A stretch of DNA of 64,000 nucleotides from Humisphaera borealis (lineage in GTDB: Bacteria > Planctomycetota > Phycisphaerae > Tepidisphaerales > Tepidisphaeraceae), in the NCBI RefSeq assembly GCF_015169395.1, contig NZ_CP063458.1, forward strand, positions 1,364,001 through 1,428,000, written 5' to 3'. Below, piece by piece: positions 17,742-26,846 of the stretch (positions are counted from its first letter, which is position 1; every line of letters begins with the position of its first letter). Made by a program: the position numbers and the translations under genes. A model generated the notes under the pieces. The model saw only the letters and a program-made list of their open reading frames with translations. It did no database searches and was not told the origin of the DNA.

Positions 17742-20700
17742 GTGTTCTTCAACGGTAACGGCCTCGATCGGGACGAGACTCGCCTCGGAACCAAAACTCC
17801 GGGGATCGCCAATTCCGGCGCAGCGGATTCCATCGCACGGGATTCCGCCAAAGCCACAGGCCGGTCCCGGGCACGAAGCCTGACGCTGCTGGCCATGGCG
17901 GCAACGGCTGCATTGCCGCCAGGGTTGCTCCGCTCGGCGATGGCACAGGTTTCTGCGGACGACATCCCCGTTCCCGCCGCGCGGACACCGCTGTTCGCGT
18001 TCCAGCAGCCCGCCCCGGCCGCGCAGACGCTGGACGAAGCCAAGTCGCTGCTGTCGCAGTCCCGCTATGAGGACGCCGCCGACCAGCTCTCGCTCCTGAC
18101 GCCCGACGGCCTTGCCGCGGGCGAACTGCAGACCTACCTCGACCTTAAGAGCAAGATTGATAAGGGAATCGAGCAGCGTCGCGCTGCCCGCGACGCGTTC
18201 CGTGCCGGCGAGGACGCCCGCAAGGCTGGCAACAGCGTCGAAGCCCAGGCCCAGTACAAGTCGGCGATCGCCAACACGTTTGCCGATGAAGGCACTCGCC
18301 AGCGTGCAACCGAGCAGTTGGCCCTGGTGAGCGGCACCGCCGCCAACGATTCTCCGGGCAAGGTCGCATACCTGCTCGGCAAGGAGCAATACAAGGCCGG
18401 CGACTACCGCAGCGCCAAGCGGAACTTCGCCGCCGCCGGTCAGGCCGCCTACGAGCCGCCGCTGGGCCAGGACCCGCCGACGGTGTACCTGGAGCGTATC
18501 AGCAAGCGAGAGGCCGAGCTGGCCGCGATTCCGGTCACGCCGCCGGTGGCGCCGGTGGCAGTCGCCCCCGTGGTCCCCGCACCGACTGAACCCGGCACCG
18601 CGCCGGCGGTGAACCCGCCGGTGGCCGTTGTGCCGCCCGACGCCGTCAAGCCCGCCCCCGCACCCGTTGCCGGCGAAGCAACCCCGCAGACCCTGGTCGT
18701 CGATAACACGCCCGAGGCCGACCTTCGTCGGACCGCCCAGCTCGAGGCGATTGCCAAGCAGCAGGCGGCGTACGATGCCCGCGTGCTCGTCACCGAGGCC
18801 ACCAAGGCCAAGGGACAGGGCAAGACGCAGGAAGCCTATAACCTGTACTCGCAGGCCGTTGCGAAAGATCCGGAGAACCAGGCCGCGCTCGCCGGCCGCG
18901 ATGAACTGGCTTCGGTTCTCGGTCTGGACGTTGCCCGCCGCGATCCGTTCACCGGAATCGAGAGCGCGACCAAGCAGCGTCGCGAGGAAATCGACTTCAA
19001 CTTCAAGTCGGCCAAGCAGGACTTCGACGCCGCCCTGGCGCTGCAGGAGTTCGGTAAGGCCGATGCCGCGCTTAACGCGGCACGTACGGCCGTCGTCGCC
19101 AACCCCGGCGTGCTGACCCGCGATGAGGCTCGCTCGTACAACGATCAGTTGACGGCGATGAACCTCGCGCTGACCCAGACCCGCGACGAATCCATCCGCA
19201 AAGCCGAAGAGGCCCGCAAGATCGCCGAGGTCGAACGCCTGACCCGCGAACGCGCCCGGGCAATCCAGGAACGCGAGCGGACTGTCGCCGACCTGATCAT
19301 CACCGCCCGCGCACTGACTGACGCCGGCAAGTACCGCGAAGCGATCGGCGTGACCGACCAGATCCTCCTGCTCGAACCGAACAACGATTACGCCAAGGGC
19401 GTTCGCCCCCTGCTCGAAGACCGCGCCAACTTCGCCGAACAGCGCAAGTACCGCGAGCTGTTCGACCGCGAGGCGACCCGTCAGTTAAACTCGGCGGAAG
19501 AAAAGCTCATTCCGTACGACGACATCCTCCGCTATCCGACCGACTGGCCGGATATCAGCGCGATCCGCGATCAGACCGTCGCGCAGGAACGTGGGATCGG
19601 TACCGAAGAGCGTGCCATCCAGGCCCAGCTCGAGCGCAAGCTGCCGGAAGTCAAGCTCGACAACATCGGCTTTACCGACGTCATCGAGTTCCTTCGGGAC
19701 GTGAGCGGCGCCAACATCTTCGTCAACTGGAAGGCGCTCGAAGCCGCCGGCATCGACCGTAATTCCCCGGTTTCTGTTCGCCTGTACAACGTCAAGTTCT
19801 CCAAGGCGCTGACGATCATCCTCGACAGCGTCTCGACCCCCACGGCGAAGCTCGGATACACGATCGACGAAGGCGTCATCAGCATCTCGACGGGTGAAGA
19901 CCTGTCGAAGAACGTGCTGACCCGCGTCTACGACATCCGCGACCTGATCATCGACATTCCCGACTTCACCGATGCCCCCGACTTCAACCTCCAGAGCACC
20001 AGCAACTCTCAAGGCGGTGGCGGCGGTGGTGGTGGTGGCGGTGGTGGTGGCGGCGGCGGCGGGTTGTTCAGCGGCAGCAACAGCGGTGCTGCCAATAAAG
20101 ACGTCGGCAAGAGCCGCACCGAACTGATCGAAGACATCACCAAGCTCATCCAGGAAACGGTCGCCCCTGACACCTGGCGTGAAGTCGGTGGCTCGGTCGG
20201 CGCGATCAAGGAGCTCTCCGGTCAGCTCATCGTTACGCAGACCCCCGAGAATCACCGCTCGCTGGTGGCGCTGCTCGAGCAGCTTCGCGAGCAAAAGAGC
20301 ATCCAGGTCACGGTCGAAGCCCGCTTCCTCACCGTGCAGCGCAACTTCCTGGAAGATGTCGGCCTCGACTTCGACTTCATCTTCAACATCAACGGTTCCA
20401 ACAGCAAAAAGATCAGCCCGATCGTTGTCAACAACGACAGCTCGACCTTCACGCTCGGACCCACAACGCCGCTGCCCGGAAGCATCGGCACCACCGCGCA
20501 GGGCCTGACAACGGCTGCAACATTCCTGGATGATTTCCAGGTGAACCTGTTGCTCCGCGCCACGCAGGCGAGCCAGGTCAGCACCGTGGTGACCGCGCCG
20601 CGTGTGACGCTGTTCAACGGCCAGCGGGCTTACGTGCTGGTTGCCACGCAACGTGCCTACGTTTCCGATCTGAACCCCAGTGTCGGTCAGAACACCGCTT

Positions 20701-21209
20701 CGTTCGACCCGACCATCAGCATCGTCGAGTCGGGCGTGCTTCTGGACGTGCAGGCGACCGTCTCTGCCGACCGCAAGTACGTCACGCTGACCCTGCGTCC
20801 GCAGTTGGCGACCCTGGTTGCTCTTCGGGAGTTCACCTTCCAGAACGGCACGAACGCCAGCAGCAACCCGGCCGGCGGCGCGCCGATCATCATTGGTGGT
20901 AACGGCGGCTCGGCTCCGACGGGTATCATCCAGACGCCGGAAATCCAGATCACCGAAGTGCGGACCACCGTCAGCGTTCCCGACGGTGGCACCCTGCTGC
21001 TCGGCGGTCAGACCCTGTCGGGCGAGATCGAGAAAGAGGCCGGCGTGCCGGTGCTGTCAAAGATCCCGGGTCTCAAGCGGCTGTTCACCAACCGATCGAC
21101 CGCCAAGGACGAGCAGATCCTGCTGATCCTTGTGCGGCCGACGATCATCATCCAGAAGGAAGTCGAGCAGCGACAGTTCCCCCTGCTCAACACCCGCGTC
21201 GGCGGCTAA
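17742..21209 (+). CDS. Large TPR-secretin (type II/III secretion superfamily, GspD/PilQ-like)
   Basis: A 1155-aa protein. I prefer GTG 17742 because AGGAGG lies seven bases upstream; the frame is open back to 17631. A long basic N-region precedes a signal peptide (SLTLLAMAATAALPPGLLRSAMA). The N-terminal half holds TPR-like helices, a Pro/Ala/Val linker (about 265-325) and charged coiled coil. Around residue 637 is an N-domain (LDNIGFTDVIEFLRDVSGANIF, VSVRLYNVKFSKALTIIL), then an uninterrupted glycine tract (about 758-773). The C-terminal secretin domain contains VEARFLTVQRNFLEDVGLDF, VVTAPRVTLFNGQRAYV, VSVPDGGTLLLGGQ and the hallmark AGVPVLSKIPGLKRLF. It should form an outer-membrane pore. 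No secretion ATPase or inner-membrane partners are nearby. A hairpin terminator follows. Confidence 0.92.
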   Translation: MFFNGNGLDRDETRLGTKTPGIANSGAADSIARDSAKATGRSRARSLTLLAMAATAALPPGLLRSAMAQVSADDIPVPAARTPLFAFQQPAPAAQTLDEAKSLLSQSRYEDAADQLSLLTPDGLAAGELQTYLDLKSKIDKGIEQRRAARDAFRAGEDARKAGNSVEAQAQYKSAIANTFADEGTRQRATEQLALVSGTAANDSPGKVAYLLGKEQYKAGDYRSAKRNFAAAGQAAYEPPLGQDPPTVYLERISKREAELAAIPVTPPVAPVAVAPVVPAPTEPGTAPAVNPPVAVVPPDAVKPAPAPVAGEATPQTLVVDNTPEADLRRTAQLEAIAKQQAAYDARVLVTEATKAKGQGKTQEAYNLYSQAVAKDPENQAALAGRDELASVLGLDVARRDPFTGIESATKQRREEIDFNFKSAKQDFDAALALQEFGKADAALNAARTAVVANPGVLTRDEARSYNDQLTAMNLALTQTRDESIRKAEEARKIAEVERLTRERARAIQERERTVADLIITARALTDAGKYREAIGVTDQILLLEPNNDYAKGVRPLLEDRANFAEQRKYRELFDREATRQLNSAEEKLIPYDDILRYPTDWPDISAIRDQTVAQERGIGTEERAIQAQLERKLPEVKLDNIGFTDVIEFLRDVSGANIFVNWKALEAAGIDRNSPVSVRLYNVKFSKALTIILDSVSTPTAKLGYTIDEGVISISTGEDLSKNVLTRVYDIRDLIIDIPDFTDAPDFNLQSTSNSQGGGGGGGGGGGGGGGGGLFSGSNSGAANKDVGKSRTELIEDITKLIQETVAPDTWREVGGSVGAIKELSGQLIVTQTPENHRSLVALLEQLREQKSIQVTVEARFLTVQRNFLEDVGLDFDFIFNINGSNSKKISPIVVNNDSSTFTLGPTTPLPGSIGTTAQGLTTAATFLDDFQVNLLLRATQASQVSTVVTAPRVTLFNGQRAYVLVATQRAYVSDLNPSVGQNTASFDPTISIVESGVLLDVQATVSADRKYVTLTLRPQLATLVALREFTFQNGTNASSNPAGGAPIIIGGNGGSAPTGIIQTPEIQITEVRTTVSVPDGGTLLLGGQTLSGEIEKEAGVPVLSKIPGLKRLFTNRSTAKDEQILLILVRPTIIIQKEVEQRQFPLLNTRVGG

Positions 21210-21769
21210 AGCCGTCTTTATCGCAGGCATCCCATACCCCAGGCGTCCCGGCTCGACCATCGAGCCGGGACGCTTGTCTTGTTTCAGGTCGCGTTGTTCA
21301 CCGGAGAATGCAGGACCACCACGGAGGACACTGAGAACACGGAGAAATCACGGAGCACTTGCCCGAATGTGATCTACGCAGCCTGCGAGTCGAATGAATT
21401 GCTCAAGTCGTTCGTGAGCCTCTTCTCTGTCTTCATCCCCGTAAATTGCTCCGAAAATCGAACTGATGAACGCCAAGACGCCAAGTTGCCAAGGACGCAA
21501 TCCAAGGCAAGGCAACTCTTGGCGTCTCGGCGTCTTAGCGTTCAATCCTGGTGCCGTACGAAGGTTTCGTTGTCTCTCTAAGAGGCCAGATGATGGGCCC
21601 CGTGGTGGATTTCCGGGGCTCGGCGTTGGTCGGAATCCGGCGGCAGTCGATTCCTCCCCAAGAAACGCGGGTTTGCGGACGATGAAGATGCCTGAGGAGG
21701 CGGATTGGACGCCGCAGATGTTATGCGGTAAGACCCCCGCTTCGATTTTCTCGGACTTGTCCTTTGCCT
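21210..21769. repeat. Gene-free region with degenerate dispersed repeats
   Basis: Apart from the terminator, this stretch contains a run of the CACGGAGGACAC / ACACGGAGAAATCACGGAG type (21314-21358) and an inverted pair at 21467-21493 and 21518-21544, beginning TGAACGCCAAGACGCC, with four mismatches in 27 bp. Translation of such repeats gives meaningless frames such as MNAKTPRRQE. I see no gene. Confidence 0.6.
21243..21283 (+). terminator. Rho-independent terminator of the secretin gene
   Basis: GCGTCCCGGCTCG (21243-21255) pairs perfectly with CGAGCCGGGACGC (21261-21273) around a five-base loop, followed by the T-rich TTGTCTTGTTT. It lies 34 bases after the secretin stop codon. Confidence 0.85.
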
Positions 21770-23326
21770 ATGTCTGCCACGACTCTCGAATCGCGTCCTG
21801 AGCCTGCGGCCATTAGTTGTGCCCGGGGCGCCGAAGCCTGGCCCCTGCGGCGAAGTCTGACGCGCGTCACGGTCGCGTGGATGTTCGGTGCGATCTGGTT
21901 CAACGTTATCACCGGGGCTCCGATCGTTGCCTTCGCCAAGGGACTCGGGGCGAGCTATTTCCAGTTCGGCTTGCTCGCCGCGATTCCGTACGTCGCCGCA
22001 TTGTTCAGCCTTCCCGGGAGCCTGTTCGCCGAACGGCATGGCGGTCGTAAGTCGATCTTTCTCAATGCGTTTTACATCCAGCGAGGGCTCTGCTTCGGGG
22101 TTGCGGCAGTCCCGGTGCTGCTGTTGTGGCTCAAGGGTTCGCAAGGCGCTTCGGTCGCGGTGTCCGTTCTGTTGGTGTTGATGTTCCTGATGCACGCCGT
22201 CGGCGCCGCCGGCAGCCCGTCGTGGGTAAGCTGGATGGCGGATGTCGTACCAAAGCGGATTCGCGGGTCTTACTTTTCCAAGCGGCGTCAGTGGGGAATC
22301 GTTTCAGCCGTCCCCGCTGCCCTGGCCACCGGCTGGGGGCTGGAGTATCTCGCCGGCGTGCCGTCGGCGTCGTCGCCGCTGCCGGGGGTATCGGCAGTGG
22401 TGTTCTGGACGGCGGTTCTGATCGGCGTGACGGCGTTCTTCGGGATTGCGGACATTGCGCTTTTCCGCCCCCTGCCGCATACCCCTCGCCCGGTGGTGAC
22501 CGGCTCGAGCCTGCTCCAATCGATCGCGGTACCGCTGAAGGACCGGCCGTTCATGACGATGTCGCTCTTCGTCGGGGCGATCAACTTCACCGTCGGTTTC
22601 ACGAACCAGTTCGCGATGGTTTATGTGATTGACCGCCTGGGTGTTGGGCAGGTTCAGGTGCAACTGATGCTCCTGGTTGCGCCAATGCTCCTTCAGCTGG
22701 CCATGCTGCCTGCCTGGGGCGCGGCGGTGGACCGCATGGGGCGAAAGCCTCTATTGATGATCGCTGGCCTCGGTTTGATTCCCATGGGGTTCGGATGGTG
22801 TGCCATGGGACAGGGTGGCACCGGAATGGCGTGGCTTGGCTACGTCCTTTTTGCCGGCGGATCGGCCCTCTGGACCGGCATCGAAGTCGCCAACTTTAAC
22901 GGCGTGCTAGATGCCGGCGGTCGTGCTGAGACGGGCGGCGGCAGTGGCTATCACGCCGTCAACACGGTGGTCATCAACCTGGCCGGCTGCGGCGGCGGGC
23001 TGATCGCCGGCTTGGTCGCGACGGCGCTTGCGGACTGGCACTGGCAGCCGTTCGCTGCCTTTGGCGCGCTGGACTTCTACGATGCACTGTTTGCTCTCAG
23101 TGGCCTGATGCGCGCGGCCGCGCTGATCGTGCTCGCTCCCCTGATCGTCGAGCCGGCAGCGAAGTCCGTCGGACAGACGTTGCGTTTCATCATCCGCTAC
23201 TCCGCCACGGGTATTCGCGACCGATTGGCATTCGACAGCCGCCAGGATGTTCGAACGCCCACGCTGCCGGCGGTATGCGCTACGATACGCCCGGAGGAGC
23301 CAGCCGACGTGCGCTCGGCGGCATGA
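21770..23326 (+). CDS. Major facilitator superfamily transporter
   Basis: A 518-aa protein from ATG 21770 with about 12 predicted membrane helices. The loop between helices 2 and 3 has GSLFAERHGGRKSIFLNAF, the MFS A-motif (G-x-x-x-D/E-R-x-G-R-R/K), and the equivalent in the second half is AAVDRMGRKPLLMI. The first helix starts VTVAWMFGAIWFNVITGAPIVAF. The substrate cannot be inferred. The last 50 residues are polar and may be cytoplasmic. It is a single gene facing the convergent polysaccharide export gene across a repeat-rich space. No strong ribosome binding site was found. Confidence 0.85.
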   Translation: MSATTLESRPEPAAISCARGAEAWPLRRSLTRVTVAWMFGAIWFNVITGAPIVAFAKGLGASYFQFGLLAAIPYVAALFSLPGSLFAERHGGRKSIFLNAFYIQRGLCFGVAAVPVLLLWLKGSQGASVAVSVLLVLMFLMHAVGAAGSPSWVSWMADVVPKRIRGSYFSKRRQWGIVSAVPAALATGWGLEYLAGVPSASSPLPGVSAVVFWTAVLIGVTAFFGIADIALFRPLPHTPRPVVTGSSLLQSIAVPLKDRPFMTMSLFVGAINFTVGFTNQFAMVYVIDRLGVGQVQVQLMLLVAPMLLQLAMLPAWGAAVDRMGRKPLLMIAGLGLIPMGFGWCAMGQGGTGMAWLGYVLFAGGSALWTGIEVANFNGVLDAGGRAETGGGSGYHAVNTVVINLAGCGGGLIAGLVATALADWHWQPFAAFGALDFYDALFALSGLMRAAALIVLAPLIVEPAAKSVGQTLRFIIRYSATGIRDRLAFDSRQDVRTPTLPAVCATIRPEEPADVRSAA

Positions 23327-23831
23327 GCCGTCTGATCAACCGCGGTTCCGCTCAGGTCTGACGCTAGCGCTCTATCTGGGGATTGGCCGGTTCGGCCGGC
23401 TTGGCCTTCAAGAGTTCTCTGCTCATCACGGCGTTCATCAAAAGGGCCGTCGGTTTCTCACCAACTTGATGAAAAGTGACGTCGGCGCCAACAGGCCCGA
23501 CCTAGATCCGATAGCCCAGGGCAACGCCCTGGGATTGGGTCGGCCCAACAGTAACAGGCCTGAATGGCCGGGATATCGAACGGCGTACATGGCGGCCCAT
23601 TCAGGCCTTGACCGCGTGGGGGCCAGGTCGTCCCATACCGATGCCACGGGCGGCAGATGACGGCCCCCTGGGCCTGCGTACACGCCCGTCAATCGCTTTC
23701 ACCCCGTTTCCACCGTGGTGCCTTATCCGGGCTACAGCGATGTGCATGAAATAACCCAGGCCGGCCAAGTTCATTGGCCGGCCCGGGTCGTTGTCGTTCG
23801 AAGGCGAATCAACCGTCGCGTGTGACCGCGA
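23327..23831. repeat. Repeat-rich convergent intergenic region
   Basis: No gene is supported in these 505 bases. There is a perfect 8-bp hairpin CCCAGGGC-AAC-GCCCTGGG at 23515-23533 and a second inverted pair, AGGCCTGAATGG (23556-23567) with its complement at 23597-23608. They are adjacent, suggesting a composite dispersed palindrome. The terminator of the minus-strand gene is at the right end. Confidence 0.6.
23759..23783 (-). terminator. Terminator of the polysaccharide export gene
   Basis: GGCCGGCCAA and TTGGCCGGCC form a perfect 10-bp stem with the loop GTTCA. On the minus strand it is followed by a TGGGTTATTT run. It lies 48 bases beyond the stop codon of the export lipoprotein gene. 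Confidence 0.75.
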
Positions 23832-25553
23832 TCAGTTACCGCCTGTCGAATTGTTCTCTTCAGAAGCGAAGTTCCTGTCGTACAGGAAGCCGAAGCCGTA
23901 GGTGAAGCGGAATGCACCACGGATGGCGGCGATGAACGGCGCCAGCGCGTTGGTGCCGACCAGCACCTGGTCGTCGGGCTTCAGGTACAGGTCCGGGGCC
24001 GAGCCGTCGAAGATCGCGGCGAGGTTGATGCGGACGAAGACTTCCTTGTTGCCCGGCAGGCGGCGGATGATGTCCGTGCGTTCCGGGATTGCCAACTGGT
24101 CGAGCATGCGGGCGGCGATGATCGCCTGCTTCAGCGTGATGCGACGCTGCGACAGCGTGTAGGCACCAGGCGAGCCGACGTGACCGCCGACGTAGTATTC
24201 ACCCAGCGGCAGGTTCTGGACAATGATCATGTCCTTCGGCTTGATGACGACGTTGTACTGAAGTTCGCCGTTACGCAGCCGTTCCAGCGGGATGTGGATG
24301 ATTCGGACGTTCTCCGGAGCCGAAAGATCTTTGAAACCCTTGAAGCTGGTGCCGGGTTCGGCAGCGGCCGGTGTAGCCGGGGCGGCGGGTTCGGCCGCGG
24401 GAGTCGGTGCGGGCGTCGGAGCCGGGGCAGGGGTCGGCGACGGCACGGGAGCTGGTTCCGGTGCCGGGGTCGGGGCGGGAGTTGGAGCAGGCGTCGGTGC
24501 GCCCGCGCCGGCGGCCGGCGTTGCGTCGCCGATGTAGACCTTCTTGCCGTCAACGTAAATAAATCGGCCCTTCTCGTCAGAGTTGCCACCCGTGGCCTGA
24601 GCGAGCTCGGGGAACTGTTCGGCCATCAGCAGCGGTGCGCCCGTGTTGACGGAGCGGACGGTGGTTCCGAACTTGGTGGCTTCCGATGCGGTAACCGGCC
24701 CGATCGGCATCCGAGCCGCCGCCGGAGCGGTCGGCTGGATCGCGCCAAAACGGGGCGAGGTCGGCACCATGCCCTGGGGCTTGATGTCTTCCACGCCGCC
24801 GCCTGCGGGCTTGGGCTTCGACTGGCCGCCATCGACCGGCGGGGTCATGTCGGTCTTGCCGGCGCCTCGGCCGTCGGTTCGACGGATGATGTAGAGGTCG
24901 GTCACCAGCGGAGACGCGGTGTCACGGGCGAGGGTCAGGGCGTCGAGCACGCGGAAGTCGGGGTCGACCAGTGCGTACTGGCCTGGTCCGTTGACGGCAC
25001 CGAGGATGCTGATGACTGCACCGCGGCGTTCGACAACGGCTACCGTCACCTGGGCGCGTTCGATGATCTTGGCGCCTTTGTACGCCTCGATGATCGCCTG
25101 CTCCATCTCGTATTCGGTCTTGCCCTCGGCCTTGAGCTGGCCGACGAACGGCATCGAAATGCTGCCGCTCTCGGACACGCGGCTGGTCTTGGTGGTGATC
25201 GTTCCCGGGCCGTTGAGGTCGCTGATTTCGATCTGCAGCAAGTCGTTCTTGCTGATGACGTAATCCGACGCCTTAACCAGCAGGTCGTCCTGCGTGGGCG
25301 GCTGCGCGGTGACGAAGTCGCGGTTGGGCTCTTCGATCGCCGGATCGACCTGATTCAGGATCGGCACGATCATCGTCTTTTTATTGACGCGGCCGGCCAG
25401 TTCGCTGGGGTCGATCCAGGACTTGGTGTCCAGAATGTTGAAGCTGTTGACCTGCGGGTTGGTGCAACCGCCGACGGCCGCAAAGCCCGTCAACGCCACA
25501 CACACCGCCAGCCGACCGGCTTTCCGATTCAGATTCTCGGGGAGAAAACGCAA
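23832..25553 (-). CDS. Polysaccharide export lipoprotein (Wza/GumB-like, SLBB domains)
   Basis: A 573-aa protein that starts with TTG at 25553; AAGGAG six bases upstream makes this rare start convincing. A lipobox ends at Cys30 (ALTGFAAVGGC). The polysaccharide export domain (about 90-190) contains DYVISKNDLLQIEISDLNGPG and SVSESGSISMPFVGQLKAEGKTEYEMEQAI-like sequence, followed by an SLBB domain (ISILGAVNGPGQYAL). A Pro/Ala/Thr-rich linker (about 340-400) separates a second SLBB-like part (YYVGGHVGSPGAYTLSQRRITLKQAIIAA). The family forms the outer-membrane channel for capsule or exopolysaccharide. The Pro-rich insertion between the domains is unusual. No synthesis genes or Wzc-like kinase are adjacent, so its partners are elsewhere. 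Confidence 0.9.
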   Translation of the reverse strand: MRFLPENLNRKAGRLAVCVALTGFAAVGGCTNPQVNSFNILDTKSWIDPSELAGRVNKKTMIVPILNQVDPAIEEPNRDFVTAQPPTQDDLLVKASDYVISKNDLLQIEISDLNGPGTITTKTSRVSESGSISMPFVGQLKAEGKTEYEMEQAIIEAYKGAKIIERAQVTVAVVERRGAVISILGAVNGPGQYALVDPDFRVLDALTLARDTASPLVTDLYIIRRTDGRGAGKTDMTPPVDGGQSKPKPAGGGVEDIKPQGMVPTSPRFGAIQPTAPAAARMPIGPVTASEATKFGTTVRSVNTGAPLLMAEQFPELAQATGGNSDEKGRFIYVDGKKVYIGDATPAAGAGAPTPAPTPAPTPAPEPAPVPSPTPAPAPTPAPTPAAEPAAPATPAAAEPGTSFKGFKDLSAPENVRIIHIPLERLRNGELQYNVVIKPKDMIIVQNLPLGEYYVGGHVGSPGAYTLSQRRITLKQAIIAARMLDQLAIPERTDIIRRLPGNKEVFVRINLAAIFDGSAPDLYLKPDDQVLVGTNALAPFIAAIRGAFRFTYGFGFLYDRNFASEENNSTGGN

Positions 25554-25995
25554 GGCGTGCTCCTTTCAGTCCCTTTTTCGATCCACACACAAGGCTTCGT
25601 TCACAACTGCAGCGGTTGTCCGTTCGAAGGACAAGCCGACGTAAGTCCGGCGTCAGAATGAAAGTCAGACGACGACGCGCGGGCGACCTCCGCCGGGAGG
25701 CTCGTCCAGCCCTTGGACCGGCCCGCCACGTACCTCGCATCTTGCCGCAAACCCCATCTCAACGCAAATAGACGTATCGGTGGTCGCGGAAAGTGCGCCG
25801 GGCTCAGATCAACATCGGGTCGCGGCCGAATGACTGCAAGCAAAAACCAGTGCGAACACGACTTATAGCCCGCTACCCTTCTGATCGGCTATCCGCCGGT
25901 AACGAGTGTAATGATCGAACGGACCGAATCTCGCATTGCCGGCTTATCGGACGTCGCGTTAGGCCGCCTGATGGGATAACGCAACTCCGCGGTAC
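25554..25995. other. Intergenic region upstream of the export gene
   Basis: These 442 bases separate two minus-strand genes and probably contain the export gene promoter. I see no convincing open frame, repeat or hairpin apart from the AAGGAG ribosome binding site near 25560. Confidence 0.4.
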
Positions 25996-26676
25996 CTATA
26001 CGAGGACGATTTTCAGTACGACGCCCTTGTCGGTCAGTTTCTTGCGTCCGATGGTGCTGAGCCACAAGCGTTCACCGTCGCTGCTGCGGCCGATGTAGTC
26101 GTGCTTGTCGAGCCAGTCGAGCGCGGCGATAAAGACGGGCATGTTTTCAGGTGGACGCATGATCTGTTTGATCTCGACGCCGCTGGAATACTTGCCCAAC
26201 TCCAGGACGGCTTGAGCGGCGCGTTTGAATCGTGCCGATCGGTCGCCGCTCTTTCGGCCGCGGATCGCGGCGAAACCGTCGAGCAACTGCCGGGGACCCC
26301 ACGTCAGCAGCATCGCAAACCCAGCGGCCTGTAACTTAATCGAGTCCGAAGCCGCCTCGCCGGCGGTGTATGGCGTCCCGTCGTCTTCGGTCAGCGATCG
26401 AACGACGTAGTCCTTGCGGTTCTTTCGCTCGTGCCAGACCAGAAGCGGGATCAGGACGAGCCAGTAGATTCCGAACCATCGAATCCATGACCAACCCAGC
26501 GGAACGACGAACCACAAGAGGCTTGCCAGGACAATGCCCACGCCCAGGCACCAGGCAAGACCGACCAGAAACATACCCAGCGACCCGGCGAGACTCATTC
26601 GATCTTCCGCAACAAGCAGGTCTTGGACCTGCTTGCGAAGCGACGTTTTTTCGGCCGTCAGTTCCGTTTGCGACAT
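25996..26676 (-). CDS. Two-helix membrane protein, unknown function
   Basis: A 226-aa protein. A short charged N-terminus is followed by two strong membrane helices (about 28-55, MFLVGLAWCLGVGIVLASLLWFVV, and 62-82, WFGIYWLVLIPLLVW). The C-terminal cytoplasmic part (about 140-226) has the layout of a small winged-helix fold: an Ala/Leu helix, VFIAALDWLDKHDYIGRSSDGERLWLSTIGRKKL. This could bind DNA or another protein, but I do not recognise a family. It is divergent from purA, with about 170 bases between the starts. Confidence 0.65.
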   Translation of the reverse strand: MSQTELTAEKTSLRKQVQDLLVAEDRMSLAGSLGMFLVGLAWCLGVGIVLASLLWFVVPLGWSWIRWFGIYWLVLIPLLVWHERKNRKDYVVRSLTEDDGTPYTAGEAASDSIKLQAAGFAMLLTWGPRQLLDGFAAIRGRKSGDRSARFKRAAQAVLELGKYSSGVEIKQIMRPPENMPVFIAALDWLDKHDYIGRSSDGERLWLSTIGRKKLTDKGVVLKIVLV

Positions 26677-26846
26677 GGGACTACCGTTTGTGAAACAACT
26701 TGTGTGCGATACACGGGCGGATCAGCAACAGCGTGTTCAACGATAGCCGATACACAACGGCTTGACAGCCCTTGAACATACCCCTAGCTTCGCCCACTTG
26801 GCGCAGGCAGAGGCCGCGCCGAGGCTCATCCGAAAGGCGATCCAAC

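Noticed and set aside
20015-20064. Possible microsatellite or CRISPR-like repeat in the secretin gene
   Set aside because: It is a run of GGT/GGC glycine codons in frame, not spaced repeats.
21314-21358. Short tandem CACGGAG units as a CRISPR or gene
   Set aside because: Units are degenerate, lack spacers of constant length and encode nothing recognisable; they fit a decayed dispersed repeat.
24180-25661. Plus-strand frame of 493 codons
   Set aside because: It is antisense to the polysaccharide export lipoprotein, and its Gly/Arg-rich part mirrors the Pro/Ala linker.
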